This document shows, in pieces, positions 53,820 to 62,428 of a stretch of DNA of 64,000 nucleotides. The notes under the pieces are model-generated. The model saw nothing but the letters and a program-made list of their open reading frames with translations, was not told the origin of the DNA and did no database searches. The position numbers and the translations under genes are program-made. Source of the stretch: Kofleriaceae bacterium (GTDB lineage: Bacteria > Myxococcota_A > Polyangia > Haliangiales > Haliangiaceae); the NCBI GenBank assembly GCA_020633495.1, contig JACKDR010000007.1, positions 186,001 through 250,000 on the forward strand, given 5' to 3'. Position 1 is the first letter of the stretch. Each line of letters begins with the position of its first letter.

Positions 53820-54617
53820 CTACGGCCGGGCCTGGACCTGCGCCGCGGTGATCGGGGCGTCCGGCGTGCAGCCCGCGCCCGCGCAGTGGCGCACGGCGAA
53901 GCGCGCCTGCTCGAAGATGTTGAAGTACCAGAACACGAGGTCGACGGCGTAGCTGCCGTCGGCGTCGATCGCGACGCAGCCGGTGGCGGCGTCGGTGCTG
54001 GCGGCGCCGAACCCGGTCTCGGCCAGCGGCGCGTCGGGGCTGGCGCCGGCGTCGACCCAGACCTGGCCGCAGCCGTTGCGGCCGTTGATGATGTCGGTGC
54101 CGGTGGCGCCGATGTCGACCGCGAAGCAGTGGGTGCCGGCGGCGAGGGCGAGCTCGCCGTGGAAGCGGACGCTGAAGCGCCCGCTCTGCGCGGTCGGCCA
54201 CGGCGGGTCGAAGCCGTACGACGGGTCGTCGTACGAGTCGGCGGCGGTGTCGAACTCCCAGCCCGCGATCACCGGCATCTCGGCGACCGAAGGGTCGAAC
54301 CGGTCCGACATCTCGGCGCGGTCGTCGAGGGCGTCGCAGCTGCCGGTGACCTCGGGGCGCTCGCCGATCGTCGCGATCAGGCCGTTGAAGACCGCGGGAT
54401 CCGTGACCGGATCGCCGTCGCCGAGCTCGTCGCAGTCGGCGACGCCGTCGCCGTCACCGTCGCGGCCGGGCTCGCAGGGGCCGGCGTCGCCGTCGTCGTC
54501 GCCACCATCCGTGGCCGGATCGAGTTGATCCGCGTCGGGCGGCGCGGTAGCGATGGACTCGCCCAGGCGGCAGCCTGCCAGCACCACGAGGGCGGCCATG
54601 ATCGGCGGGTTGCGCAT
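53820..54617 (-). CDS. secreted lipoprotein with Asp/Gly calcium-type repeats
   Basis: This 265-residue lipoprotein has a signal peptide (MAALVVLAGC lipobox). An Asp/Gly-rich, thrombospondin-3-like calcium-binding stretch follows (DGDGDGVADCDELGDGDPV). The C-terminal beta domain is PA14-like, with SGRFSVRFHGELALAAGTHCFAVDIGATG and paired cysteines. It diverges from the sterol-uptake operon with operator 54644 between. A cell-surface sterol-binding or particle-binding role is conceivable but unproven. It ends 34 bp from kstR in convergent orientation. Confidence 0.78.
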   Translation of the reverse strand: MRNPPIMAALVVLAGCRLGESIATAPPDADQLDPATDGGDDDGDAGPCEPGRDGDGDGVADCDELGDGDPVTDPAVFNGLIATIGERPEVTGSCDALDDRAEMSDRFDPSVAEMPVIAGWEFDTAADSYDDPSYGFDPPWPTAQSGRFSVRFHGELALAAGTHCFAVDIGATGTDIINGRNGCGQVWVDAGASPDAPLAETGFGAASTDAATGCVAIDADGSYAVDLVFWYFNIFEQARFAVRHCAGAGCTPDAPITAAQVQARP

Positions 54618-54643
54618 GGGTGAATCGGGCTTGCCTCCCCTGG

Positions 54644-54657
54644 TGAAACATGTTCTA
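54644..54657. promoter_or_regulatory. KstR-type operator (lipoprotein / sterol-uptake operon)
   Basis: TGAAACATGTTCTA is identical to the sites at 29385, 33879 and 53077. It lies 26 bp from the minus-strand lipoprotein start and 45 bp from the plus-strand lipoprotein start. Confidence 0.86.
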
Positions 54658-54702
54658 GTCCGCGTCGCCAGCTGTCAAGCCCGCAGAGCAAGGAGCCGGA
54701 GG

Positions 54703-55587
54703 ATGAGGCACGCGGTCATCGTGGCAGGGACGATGATGCTGTCGGCGGCCTGCGCGCCGGACGGCGTGCTGGGTGACGACGTCGCCAGCCAGCAAGGGGA
54801 TGGAGGCAGCCAGGGGCCCGACGCCGACGTCGGCGGCGGGCCGTGCGACATGACCGGCGTGTGGATCGCCGAGCAGCACACGGTGTCGACCGCGCTCGCG
54901 ACCCCGCAGAACACGACCAACTGGTTCTACTACCGGATCACCCAGACCGGCGATCGCTTCACGGTCGTCGATCAGCTCAACTGCGGCTTCGTCGTCGACG
55001 GCACGACGACGGTGACGCTCGACGACGCCACGCTCGAGGCGCTGGCGCCGGCCGAGTTCGCGGCCAAGCGCACCGGCACGTTCGCGCTCACCGGCGACGG
55101 CGCCCACTGCGACTTCACCCTCGATCGCGGCTACAACGTGCGCGGCGCCGACATGGCGACCTACCTCACGGACGTGTGGCAGCCGGGCGATCCGCCGATC
55201 GCCCTCGATCAGCTCCCCGCGCTGCCGTCGGCGCCGCCGGGCATGGAGGACTGGGATGACGACGGCCAGGACGGCATCACGTTGCGCAGCGGCCTGGGCA
55301 ACCGTTACGTGTGCCAGCGAGACTACAACGAGCATCGTGGCACGACGCCGACCTACGCCGCCGCCTTCGGAGGTGACGGGGTGATCACGGTCCTGTGGGA
55401 CAGCCAGGAGGGGATCTCGAACCAGACCCCGCCGCTCTTGCGCACGTCCGCGACCCCCGACGGCGACGGCTGGGCCCGCTACGCGCGGGTCGGCGACCGG
55501 CTCCAGGTCGTCACCACCGGCGACCACCCGGCGCTCGAGACCTGCCGCAACGTCCAGGTGCTGGCGCAGGAAGTCTGGCCGGGATGA
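54703..55587 (+). CDS. lipoprotein of unknown function, first gene of the uptake operon
   Basis: This 294-residue protein has a lipoprotein signal (MRHAVIVAGTMMLSAAC) and a Gly/Asp-rich linker. A globular part follows with WIAEQHTVSTALA, NWFYYRITQTGDRFTVVDQLNCGF and YNEHRGTTPTYAAAF. No family is recognised. AGGAGCCGGAGG precedes ATG 54703. It overlaps the FadL-like gene by ATGA, so it may be an accessory lipoprotein of the outer-membrane channel, perhaps capturing sterol. That role is inferred from position only. Confidence 0.75.
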   Translation: MRHAVIVAGTMMLSAACAPDGVLGDDVASQQGDGGSQGPDADVGGGPCDMTGVWIAEQHTVSTALATPQNTTNWFYYRITQTGDRFTVVDQLNCGFVVDGTTTVTLDDATLEALAPAEFAAKRTGTFALTGDGAHCDFTLDRGYNVRGADMATYLTDVWQPGDPPIALDQLPALPSAPPGMEDWDDDGQDGITLRSGLGNRYVCQRDYNEHRGTTPTYAAAFGGDGVITVLWDSQEGISNQTPPLLRTSATPDGDGWARYARVGDRLQVVTTGDHPALETCRNVQVLAQEVWPG

Positions 55588-57116
55588 GCCGTCGCCCGCG
55601 CTTGCTGGCGCTGGTCGCCGTCGCCGGCGTCGCGCTGCCCGCGGCGCGCGCGTCGGCGTCGCCGCTGTTCGAGCTGGTCGGCGACGTCCAGGGCCACGGC
55701 GGGCTGACCGCGCGGGTGTCCTCCGACGGCGCCGCCGCGGCCTACTTCAACCCGGCGCTGCTGGTCGACGCCCCGCCCGGCGTCGATCTCGGCGTGTTCT
55801 TCGTCGTCGAGGAGATCGGCATCACGCTCGACGGCCGGTCGAGCGCGGCGATGTGCGCCGGCGGCGCCTGCGACGTCGCCGCGGTCAGCGGCCGCGGCCC
55901 GGAGTCGTTCCGCCACGGCGACACCGGCGCGCCGATCGAGGATCCGACGGTGCCGACGTCGTGGCTCGAGGACGGCACGCCGACGTTCGGGGCCCGGCCC
56001 CGGCAGCAGGCCGGCAGCGGCCACCAGAAGCGCGCCTACCAGACCCTCGGCCTGGTCACGCCGGTGTTCGGCGGCCGGGTCATGCTCGGGCTGTTCGCGA
56101 TGATCCCGCTGGGCGAGTTCACCACCGCCAAGGCGTTCTATAACGACGAGCGCGAGCAGTACTTCTCCAACAGCCTGCACCCGGAGCTGTACGGCGATCG
56201 CCTGACCGCGACCTCGCTGGCGTTCGGCCTGGGCGTGCGGGTCCACCGCACGGTGTCGATCGGCACGACCTTCACGCTGAGCCTGGCCAACCGCGCCGCC
56301 GCCCCGGTCTACGTGTCCAACCTCAACGACCTCGACACCACGCTGCTCGACTCCGACATCGCCGTCGAGGCCGCGGTGGCGCCGCACTTCGGCGTGGCGT
56401 GGACGCCCACCGACAAGCTCAAGGTCGCGGCCACGGTCCACACCCCGCAGGCGTTCCAGATCACGACCGCGTTCGACTACGTCCTGGCCACCGGCCAGGA
56501 GCAGTCGACCGAGCTGCACTTCACCCACTCGTACATGCCGCTGACCGTGGCGGCCGCGGGGAGCTGGCAGCTCGAGGCCGCCGGTCGTCCGGTGTGGCTG
56601 GCGGCGCAGGCGAGCTGGGCGCAGTGGTCGCACTACGAGGATCGCCACGGCGTCCGCCCCGGCGGCGACTACCCGTGGTCGGACACGATCGCCGGCGCCG
56701 TCGGCGCCCGCGTCGACGCCGGCCCGGTGTTCGCCTGGCTCGACCTGGCGTACCAGCCGTCGCCGGTGCCGCCGCAGACCGGCCGCAGCAACTACGTCGA
56801 CAGCGACCGGGTCGGCGTGTCGGCGGGGCTCGATCGCGAGGTCGCGCTGTGGGGCAGCCGGTTCAAGGTCGGGCTCGACCTGATCGGCCACCGCTTCTTC
56901 GATCGCCACGTCACCAAGTTCACCCCGCCCGACGGCGCCGCCGCCGACGCCTACCCCGAGCTGGTCCGCGACGAGGTCCCCGACGACGCGATCGACGTGC
57001 TCGGCCAGCCGGTGCCCAACCGCGACGGCCTGCAGACCAACAACCCCGGCTTCCCCGGGTTCGCCTCCAAGGGCTGGATCGTGGGCGGCGGCTTCCACGT
57101 GGCCATCCGGTACTGA
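55584..57116 (+). CDS. FadL/OmpP1/TodX-type outer-membrane channel
   Basis: This 510-residue protein has a signal peptide (LLALVAVAGVALPAARASAS). The FadL-family N-terminus follows (RVSSDGAAAAYFNPALLVDAPPGVDLGVFF), then an extended beta-barrel with alternating aromatic residues, ending in an aromatic-terminated strand (GGGFHVAIRY). FadL proteins carry hydrophobic molecules across the outer membrane. It lies between a lipoprotein gene and the Mce/Mla genes and is coupled to both (ATGA before, 1 bp after). Sterol is the likely cargo given the operator and neighbours. Confidence 0.88.
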   Translation: MSRRPRLLALVAVAGVALPAARASASPLFELVGDVQGHGGLTARVSSDGAAAAYFNPALLVDAPPGVDLGVFFVVEEIGITLDGRSSAAMCAGGACDVAAVSGRGPESFRHGDTGAPIEDPTVPTSWLEDGTPTFGARPRQQAGSGHQKRAYQTLGLVTPVFGGRVMLGLFAMIPLGEFTTAKAFYNDEREQYFSNSLHPELYGDRLTATSLAFGLGVRVHRTVSIGTTFTLSLANRAAAPVYVSNLNDLDTTLLDSDIAVEAAVAPHFGVAWTPTDKLKVAATVHTPQAFQITTAFDYVLATGQEQSTELHFTHSYMPLTVAAAGSWQLEAAGRPVWLAAQASWAQWSHYEDRHGVRPGGDYPWSDTIAGAVGARVDAGPVFAWLDLAYQPSPVPPQTGRSNYVDSDRVGVSAGLDREVALWGSRFKVGLDLIGHRFFDRHVTKFTPPDGAAADAYPELVRDEVPDDAIDVLGQPVPNRDGLQTNNPGFPGFASKGWIVGGGFHVAIRY

Positions 57117-57117
57117 G

Positions 57118-57930
57118 ATGACGGCGCGCGACGGCCAGGCGGCGGTGGAGCTCGAGGGGGTGGGCAAGGCGTTCGGCGGCCGGCGCGTGCTCGCGGGGGT
57201 GTCGCTGACCGTGCCGCCCGGCGGCCGCCTCGGCATCATCGGCCCCGCGGCCGGCGGCAAGAGCGTGCTGCTCAAGCTGATCGCCGGGCTGCAGCGGCCG
57301 GACGCCGGCGCGATCCGCGTGCTCGGCCACGACCTGGTCGCGGCGCGCGAGCCCGAGCTGGCCGCGCTGCGCAAGCGCATCGGCATGCTGTTCCAGAACT
57401 ACGCGCTGTTCGACTTCCTGTCGGTCGCCGACAACGTCGCGTTCCCGCTGCTCCACGCCGGGGTCGCGGCCGACGAGATCGACGCCCGGGTCGCGGCCCG
57501 GCTGCGCGCGGTCGGCCTCGCCGGCTCGGAGAGCAAGATGCCGGCCGAGCTGTCGGGCGGCATGAAGAAGCGGGTCGGCATCGCCCGCGCCACCGTGGCG
57601 CGCGCCGAGCTGGTCCTCTACGACGAGCCGACCGCCGGCCTCGACCCGGTGACGACCTCCAAGATCTACGACCTGCTGCGCGCCGACCAGGCCGAGACCG
57701 GCAGCACCGCGGTCGTGGTGTCGTCGGACGTCGCCGCGGTGGCCGCGTTCGCCGACACGATCGCGATGCTGCACGACGGCCGGATCCGCTGGGTCGGCGC
57801 CGCCGCCGGGCTGTTCGACGCCGACGATCTGGTGGTCCGCAGCTTCGCGCGCGGCGAGGAGCGCGACGGCGCCGCGGTGCTGTCGCGCTCGGTCGAGGCG
57901 GCGCGCCCGGCCCCGGGGGCGTGGCCGTGA
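57118..57930 (+). CDS. mlaF: Mla/Mce-type ABC transporter ATPase 1
   Basis: This 270-residue ABC ATPase has a Walker A variant (GPAAGGKSVLLK), Q-loop (FQNYALFDFLSVADNVAFPL), signature LSGGMKKRVGIARA and Walker B VLYDEPTAGLDP. It groups with MlaF/MceG, which power lipid or sterol movement by the MlaE/YrbE permeases. The start is 1 bp after the FadL stop. It overlaps the permease gene. A second ATPase (59544) in the same operon is unusual and may indicate a heterodimer. Confidence 0.9.
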   Translation: MTARDGQAAVELEGVGKAFGGRRVLAGVSLTVPPGGRLGIIGPAAGGKSVLLKLIAGLQRPDAGAIRVLGHDLVAAREPELAALRKRIGMLFQNYALFDFLSVADNVAFPLLHAGVAADEIDARVAARLRAVGLAGSESKMPAELSGGMKKRVGIARATVARAELVLYDEPTAGLDPVTTSKIYDLLRADQAETGSTAVVVSSDVAAVAAFADTIAMLHDGRIRWVGAAAGLFDADDLVVRSFARGEERDGAAVLSRSVEAARPAPGAWP

Positions 57931-58703
57931 TCTTCCGGCGCTCGCTGACCCAGCTCGGCGGTCGGGTCATGGCCATGGCCCGCGACGTCGGCGGCGTCTT
58001 CGTCCTGACCATGGAGGTGCTGCGCGCGCTGATCCCGCCGCGCCTCGACGGCCGCGAGACCGTTCGCAACCTCTACAAGATGGGCAACCGGTCGGTGCCC
58101 ATCGTGGTCCTGACCGCGCTGTTCGTCGGCGGCCTGATGGTCATCCAGTTCGCCGCGTTCGTGAAGCAGTTCGGGGCCCGCGCCCTGGTCGGCTGGGGCA
58201 CCGGCTACGCGGTGTTCCGCGAGGTCGGGCCGATCCTGATCGGCCTGATGTTCTCGGGCCGGGTCGGCGCCAACAACACCGCCGAGCTGGCGACGATGAC
58301 CGTCACCGAGCAGGTCGACGGCCTGCAGGCGCTGGCGATCGATCCGATCCGCTACCTGGTGGTGCCGCGCGTGGTCGCGATGATGATCATGCTGGTCGCG
58401 CTGACCGTGATCGGCGACGCGGTCGCGCTGATCGGCACGATGATCATGTCGTACGTGGTGCTCGACATCCACCCGTACACCGTCTGGTACAGCCTGGTCG
58501 ACAACCTCGGCCCGTCGGACTTCCTCCACGGCATCAGCAAGTCGCTGGTGTTCGGCGCCGCGATCGCGCTGTCGAGCTGCTACTTCGGGCTGACCGTGCG
58601 CGGCGGCGCGGTCGGCGTCGGACGCGCGGTCAACGCCGCGGTGGTCGGCGCCGCGGTGTCGATCTGCTTCCTCGACTTCCTGATGACCTACCTCACCGCG
58701 TGA
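57927..58703 (+). CDS. mlaE: MlaE/YrbE-type permease 1
   Basis: This 258-residue MlaE-family permease has about five membrane segments. It carries MGNRSVPIVVLTALFVGGLMVIQFA, the conserved GRVGANNTAELATMTVTEQVDGLQALAIDPIRYLVVPRV loop and a final GRAVNAAVVGAAVSICFLDFLM. GTG 57927 gives a GTGA overlap with the ATPase; GTG 57921 is an alternative. Two YrbE-type permeases in one operon are typical of actinobacterial mce loci, where they form a heterodimer. Confidence 0.9.
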   Translation: MIFRRSLTQLGGRVMAMARDVGGVFVLTMEVLRALIPPRLDGRETVRNLYKMGNRSVPIVVLTALFVGGLMVIQFAAFVKQFGARALVGWGTGYAVFREVGPILIGLMFSGRVGANNTAELATMTVTEQVDGLQALAIDPIRYLVVPRVVAMMIMLVALTVIGDAVALIGTMIMSYVVLDIHPYTVWYSLVDNLGPSDFLHGISKSLVFGAAIALSSCYFGLTVRGGAVGVGRAVNAAVVGAAVSICFLDFLMTYLTA

Positions 58704-58740
58704 GCCCGAGCCGCCCCCGAGCCAGCCCCCGAGCCCCCCG

Positions 58741-59547
58741 ATGATCGCCCGCCGCCCCCTCACCGCCATCGGCCGCCGCGCCCTCGACGGCGTCGACGCC
58801 GCGCTCGAGCTGGGCCGGGTCGCGGTCGGCACGATCGTCGGCGCGCTGATCAGCTACTGGCGGGGGCCGCGCCGCCGCGGCGAGATCGCCCGCCAGATGT
58901 ACTTCATCGGCAACCGGTCGCTGCTGTTCGTCGCCGTGACGCTGGGCTTCATCGGCATGGTGATGGTCTACCAGACGTGCCTGTTGACCACGCAGGTGGT
59001 CGACGGCCGCGGCCAGGTCGGCGCCCAGTTCGCCCGCCTGCTGGTCCTCGACGTCGGGCCCAGCCTGACCGCGATGATGCTGGCGACCCGGGTCGGCGCC
59101 GGCATCGCCGCCGAGATCGGCTCGATGAAGGTGACCGAACAGATCGACGCGCTGCGGATGTCGGGCGTGACGCCGGTCGACTACCTGGTGGTGCCGCGGT
59201 TCCTGGCCTCGGTGATCATGACCGTCGTGCTGACGATGTTCGGCATGGCGGTGGCGTGGGGCGCCGGCGGGCTGACCGGCTACTACTCGTTCCAGATCAA
59301 CCCGCGGACCTTCTTCGATCTGTCGATGGTGGCGCCGGCCCACGTCTGGCTGGGCATGACCAAGGCGGCGGCCTACGGCGCGGCGATCCCGATCGTCGCC
59401 GGGTTCTGCGGCCTGCGCGCCAAGGGCAGCTCCGAGGGCGTCGGCGCCGCGACCACCGCCGCGGTGATCGGCTCGAGCTTCGCGGTGCTGATCATCGACT
59501 TCACGATCTCGGCGATCGGGCTGATCATCTGGGGGGCGGGGCTGTGA
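58741..59547 (+). CDS. mlaE: MlaE/YrbE-type permease 2
   Basis: This 268-residue MlaE-family permease has IGNRSLLFVAVTLGFIGMVMVYQ, the conserved TRVGAGIAAEIGSMKVTEQIDALRMSGVTPVDYLVVPRFLA loop and a C-terminal GVGAATTAAVIGSSFAVLIIDF. It differs clearly from the first permease, so the two are likely complementary subunits. Its stop overlaps the ATPase 2 start (GTGA). The operon order is ATPase-permease-permease-ATPase-Mce-Mce. Confidence 0.9.
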   Translation: MIARRPLTAIGRRALDGVDAALELGRVAVGTIVGALISYWRGPRRRGEIARQMYFIGNRSLLFVAVTLGFIGMVMVYQTCLLTTQVVDGRGQVGAQFARLLVLDVGPSLTAMMLATRVGAGIAAEIGSMKVTEQIDALRMSGVTPVDYLVVPRFLASVIMTVVLTMFGMAVAWGAGGLTGYYSFQINPRTFFDLSMVAPAHVWLGMTKAAAYGAAIPIVAGFCGLRAKGSSEGVGAATTAAVIGSSFAVLIIDFTISAIGLIIWGAGL

Positions 59548-60296
59548 TCGAGCTGCGCGGCGTCCACAAGGCGTTCGCCGGCCGGCCGGTGCTCGTCGAT
59601 CTCGACCTGCGCTGCGACCGCGGCGAGGTCCTGTTCATCATCGGCACCTCCGGCGTCGGCAAGAGCGTGACGATCAAGCACCTGGTCGGGCTGTTGCGGG
59701 TCGACGCCGGCGAGATCTGGCTCGACGGCCGCCGCATCGACGCCCTGCCCGAGCGGGCGTTCCACGCGATCCGGCGCCGGGTCGCGATGGTGTTCCAGGG
59801 CGCGACCCTGTTCGACTCGATGACCCTGGCCGAGAACGTGGCGCTGCCGCTGCGCAAGCACGGCCGGATGCGCGCGGCGGCGGCGCTGGCCGACGCCCGG
59901 CGCCGCCTCGACGAGGTCGGGCTCGCCGACTTCGTCGACCGCTACCCGGCCGAGCTGTCCGACGGCATGCGCAAGCGCGGCGCGATCGCGCGGGCCCTGA
60001 CCCTGGATCCCGAGGTCGTGCTGTTCGACGAGCCGACCACCGGCCTCGATCCGATCAACGCGCGGCGGGTCGACCGGCTGATCCGCGAGCTCGCCGACCG
60101 GCGCGGCGTCACCGCGATCGTCGTGTCCCACGATCTGGCGTCGATCTTCGCGATCGCCGACCGGATCGCCTTCCTCTACCAGGGCGGGGTGCGCGCCTGC
60201 GGCACCCCCGCCGAGATCCGCGGGTCCGACGACCCCGTGGTGCAGCAGTTCATCCAGGGGCGCGCCAGCGGCCCGATGGAGACGCCGGGCTTCTAG
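59544..60296 (+). CDS. mlaF: Mla/Mce-type ABC transporter ATPase 2
   Basis: This 250-residue ABC ATPase has Walker A GTSGVGKSVTIK, Q-loop FQGATLFDSMTLAENVALPL, signature LSDGMRKRGAIARA and Walker B VLFDEPTTGLDP. The signature has Asp for the second Gly, as in many MlaF proteins. It is the second ATPase of the operon, coupled to permease 2. It may pair with ATPase 1 in an asymmetric complex or serve a separate permease pair. Confidence 0.9.
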   Translation: MIELRGVHKAFAGRPVLVDLDLRCDRGEVLFIIGTSGVGKSVTIKHLVGLLRVDAGEIWLDGRRIDALPERAFHAIRRRVAMVFQGATLFDSMTLAENVALPLRKHGRMRAAAALADARRRLDEVGLADFVDRYPAELSDGMRKRGAIARALTLDPEVVLFDEPTTGLDPINARRVDRLIRELADRRGVTAIVVSHDLASIFAIADRIAFLYQGGVRACGTPAEIRGSDDPVVQQFIQGRASGPMETPGF

Positions 60297-60319
60297 CCGG
60301 CGGGATCGCGAGGACAGCC

Positions 60320-61336
60320 ATGCGAGAGAGCGGCATCGAATACAAGGTCGGCCTGTTGATCGCCACGTCGGCGGTGCTGTTCGCCGGGTTCATCTTCTTG
60401 CTCGGCAACTGCTCGCTGCGCGGCGGCTACACCGTCTACGTCGACTACGACTTCAGCGGCAACGTCCAGGAGGGCGCGCCGGTCAAGGTCTCGGGCATCA
60501 AGGTCGGCCGCGTCGAGAACGTCGCGTTCCTCGGCGGCGAGATCGACAAGGCGACCGGGCGCCGGGTCCAGGTCCGGGTCGAGCTGTGGATCGAGAACCG
60601 GGCCAAGAACAGCGTCCGCCAGGACGCCGAGTTCTTCATCAACACCGCCGGCGTCCTCGGCGAGCAGTACGTCGAGATCGTACCGGGCGACGACTGGGAC
60701 CAGCCGCCGATCGCGCCCGGGGCGATCGTCGTCGGCGTCAACCCACCGCGCACCGACCTGGTGGTGGCCCGGCTCTACGAGCTGCTCGACATCGTCTCGG
60801 CGGTGCTGCGCGAGGACCGCGACAAGATCACCGGCATCCTGCGCAACGGCGCCGGCGCGGTCGACGAGGTCAACCGGATCCTCACCGAGAACCGCGAGCA
60901 CATCGGCGAGATGATCGTCGCGGTCACCGATCTGGCGCACGGCACCAAGGACACCCTCGACAAGGTCAACCGCGGCCTCGATCCCGGCGCGGTCGCGGCG
61001 ATCCTGCGCGACACCGACAAGCTGCTGGTCACCGCCGACCGCTCGCTCGACGGCCTGACCCCGACCGCGCAGGCGTTCCTGCAGGACGCGACCCGGGTCA
61101 CCGGGCTGGTCACCGAGCCGCGCATCGAGCGCGCGCTGGGCGCGGTCGATCGCGCCGCCGGCGCCGCCGAGCAGGCCGAGGACCTGATGCTCAACGCCAA
61201 CGGGCTGCTCAAGGATCTGCGGGCCGGCAAGGGCACCGCGGGGGCGCTGCTGTCACGGTCGGAGGTCTACACCGATCTGCGCGAGCTGATCCGCGATCTG
61301 CGGCGGCACCCGTGGAAGGTGTTCTGGAAGGAGTAG
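60320..61336 (+). CDS. mlaD: Mce/MlaD-domain protein 1
   Basis: This 338-residue protein has an N-terminal membrane anchor (YKVGLLIATSAVLFAGFIFLLG). The Mce domain spans about residues 36-130 (VDYDFSGNVQEGAPVKVSGIKVGRVENV, DAEFFINTAGVLGEQYVEIVPG). A long helical C-terminal part ends with DLRRHPWKVFWKE. Mce proteins form rings or tubes that shuttle lipids or sterols through the periplasm from an outer-membrane partner to the YrbE permease. It starts 23 bp after ATPase 2. Confidence 0.9.
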   Translation: MRESGIEYKVGLLIATSAVLFAGFIFLLGNCSLRGGYTVYVDYDFSGNVQEGAPVKVSGIKVGRVENVAFLGGEIDKATGRRVQVRVELWIENRAKNSVRQDAEFFINTAGVLGEQYVEIVPGDDWDQPPIAPGAIVVGVNPPRTDLVVARLYELLDIVSAVLREDRDKITGILRNGAGAVDEVNRILTENREHIGEMIVAVTDLAHGTKDTLDKVNRGLDPGAVAAILRDTDKLLVTADRSLDGLTPTAQAFLQDATRVTGLVTEPRIERALGAVDRAAGAAEQAEDLMLNANGLLKDLRAGKGTAGALLSRSEVYTDLRELIRDLRRHPWKVFWKE

Positions 61337-61343
61337 CCGGCCG

Positions 61344-62399
61344 ATGGCCCTGCTGATCCACGACCAGCGCCTGACCCGGCGCGTCGGCGCCGCGGTGCTC
61401 GCGGTGACCGTGCTGGTCGTCGTGTTCGTCGTCACCGTGCTCGATCGCATGGAGACCGACGGCGTGCACGTGCGGGTCTACTTCACCCAGGCGACCGCGT
61501 TCAGCGAGGGCGCGCCGGTGCAGATCGCGGGGCAGACGATCGGCAAGCTGACGTCGATCGCGATGGTGCCGGCCAACCAGTGCGGCCCGGGCCACCCGCT
61601 CGAGGGCACCGGCGGCCTGGTCGCGGTGGCGACGATCGATCCGGCATGGGCGCGGCGGATCCCGGCGAACGCCGAGTTCTTCATCGGCGCGCGCAGCGTG
61701 TTCGCGCCGCGCTACCTGGAGATCGGCGCGCCGCCACGGCACGCGCTGCCCGACCGGCCGATCCGCGAGGGCGATCAGGTGCGCGGCGTCGATCCGCCCA
61801 ACCTCGACCGGCTGCTGCAGCGGACCTGGGACAACCTCACCGAGCTCAAGACGTTCGTCGACACGATCCGGCCGTGGACCGTGGACATCACCGTATCGGC
61901 GCAGGCGCTGGGCGCGACCGTGCTGAGCCTCGAGCCGTCGCCGGGCGCGTTCGACGCCATCGACGCCGAGGTCCAGGGCGCGGCGTCGGACGCGCGCCGG
62001 ATCGTGATGGACGCGCTCGAGGGGACGTTCGATCCGGCGGCGTTCCGGCGCCTGGCGGCGCGGGTCCGGGTCGTGGTCGGCAGCCTGGAGGACACGTCGG
62101 ACCAGATCGGCGCGCGGCTGACGCTGCTACGGTACGCGCTGCGGCGCGCGGGCGACCAGCTGCCGAAGGACGTGCGCGCCACGCTCGACCGGGCGCTGGC
62201 GGCGGGGCAGGCGGCGATGAAGGAGGCGGGCCGGGTGCTCGGCGAGATGCGCGGGATGATGGACGACGCGAGCTGGGGCAAGGGGACGATCGGGGCGCTG
62301 GCGGGGGACCTGGAGCTCATCGACGACTTCAAGGAGGTCGTGAAGGTGCTGAAGCGGCATCCCTGGCGGGTCGTGGCGCCGCCGCAGTCCGGGGACTAG
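61344..62399 (+). CDS. mlaD: Mce/MlaD-domain protein 2
   Basis: This 351-residue protein has an N-terminal anchor (VGAAVLAVTVLVVVFVVTVL). The Mce domain (VYFTQATAFSEGAPVQIAGQTIGKLTSIA, FFIGARSVFAPRYLEIG) and a long helical C-terminus follow, ending KVLKRHPWRVVAPPQ. The Mce domain differs from that of protein 1. Together the two resemble the mixed Mce complexes of actinobacterial Mce4, which imports cholesterol. It ends the uptake operon; no operator or catabolic gene follows. Confidence 0.9.
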   Translation: MALLIHDQRLTRRVGAAVLAVTVLVVVFVVTVLDRMETDGVHVRVYFTQATAFSEGAPVQIAGQTIGKLTSIAMVPANQCGPGHPLEGTGGLVAVATIDPAWARRIPANAEFFIGARSVFAPRYLEIGAPPRHALPDRPIREGDQVRGVDPPNLDRLLQRTWDNLTELKTFVDTIRPWTVDITVSAQALGATVLSLEPSPGAFDAIDAEVQGAASDARRIVMDALEGTFDPAAFRRLAARVRVVVGSLEDTSDQIGARLTLLRYALRRAGDQLPKDVRATLDRALAAGQAAMKEAGRVLGEMRGMMDDASWGKGTIGALAGDLELIDDFKEVVKVLKRHPWRVVAPPQSGD

Positions 62400-62428
62400 C
62401 GGGCGGACCGGGACGGACGGCGGGACCG

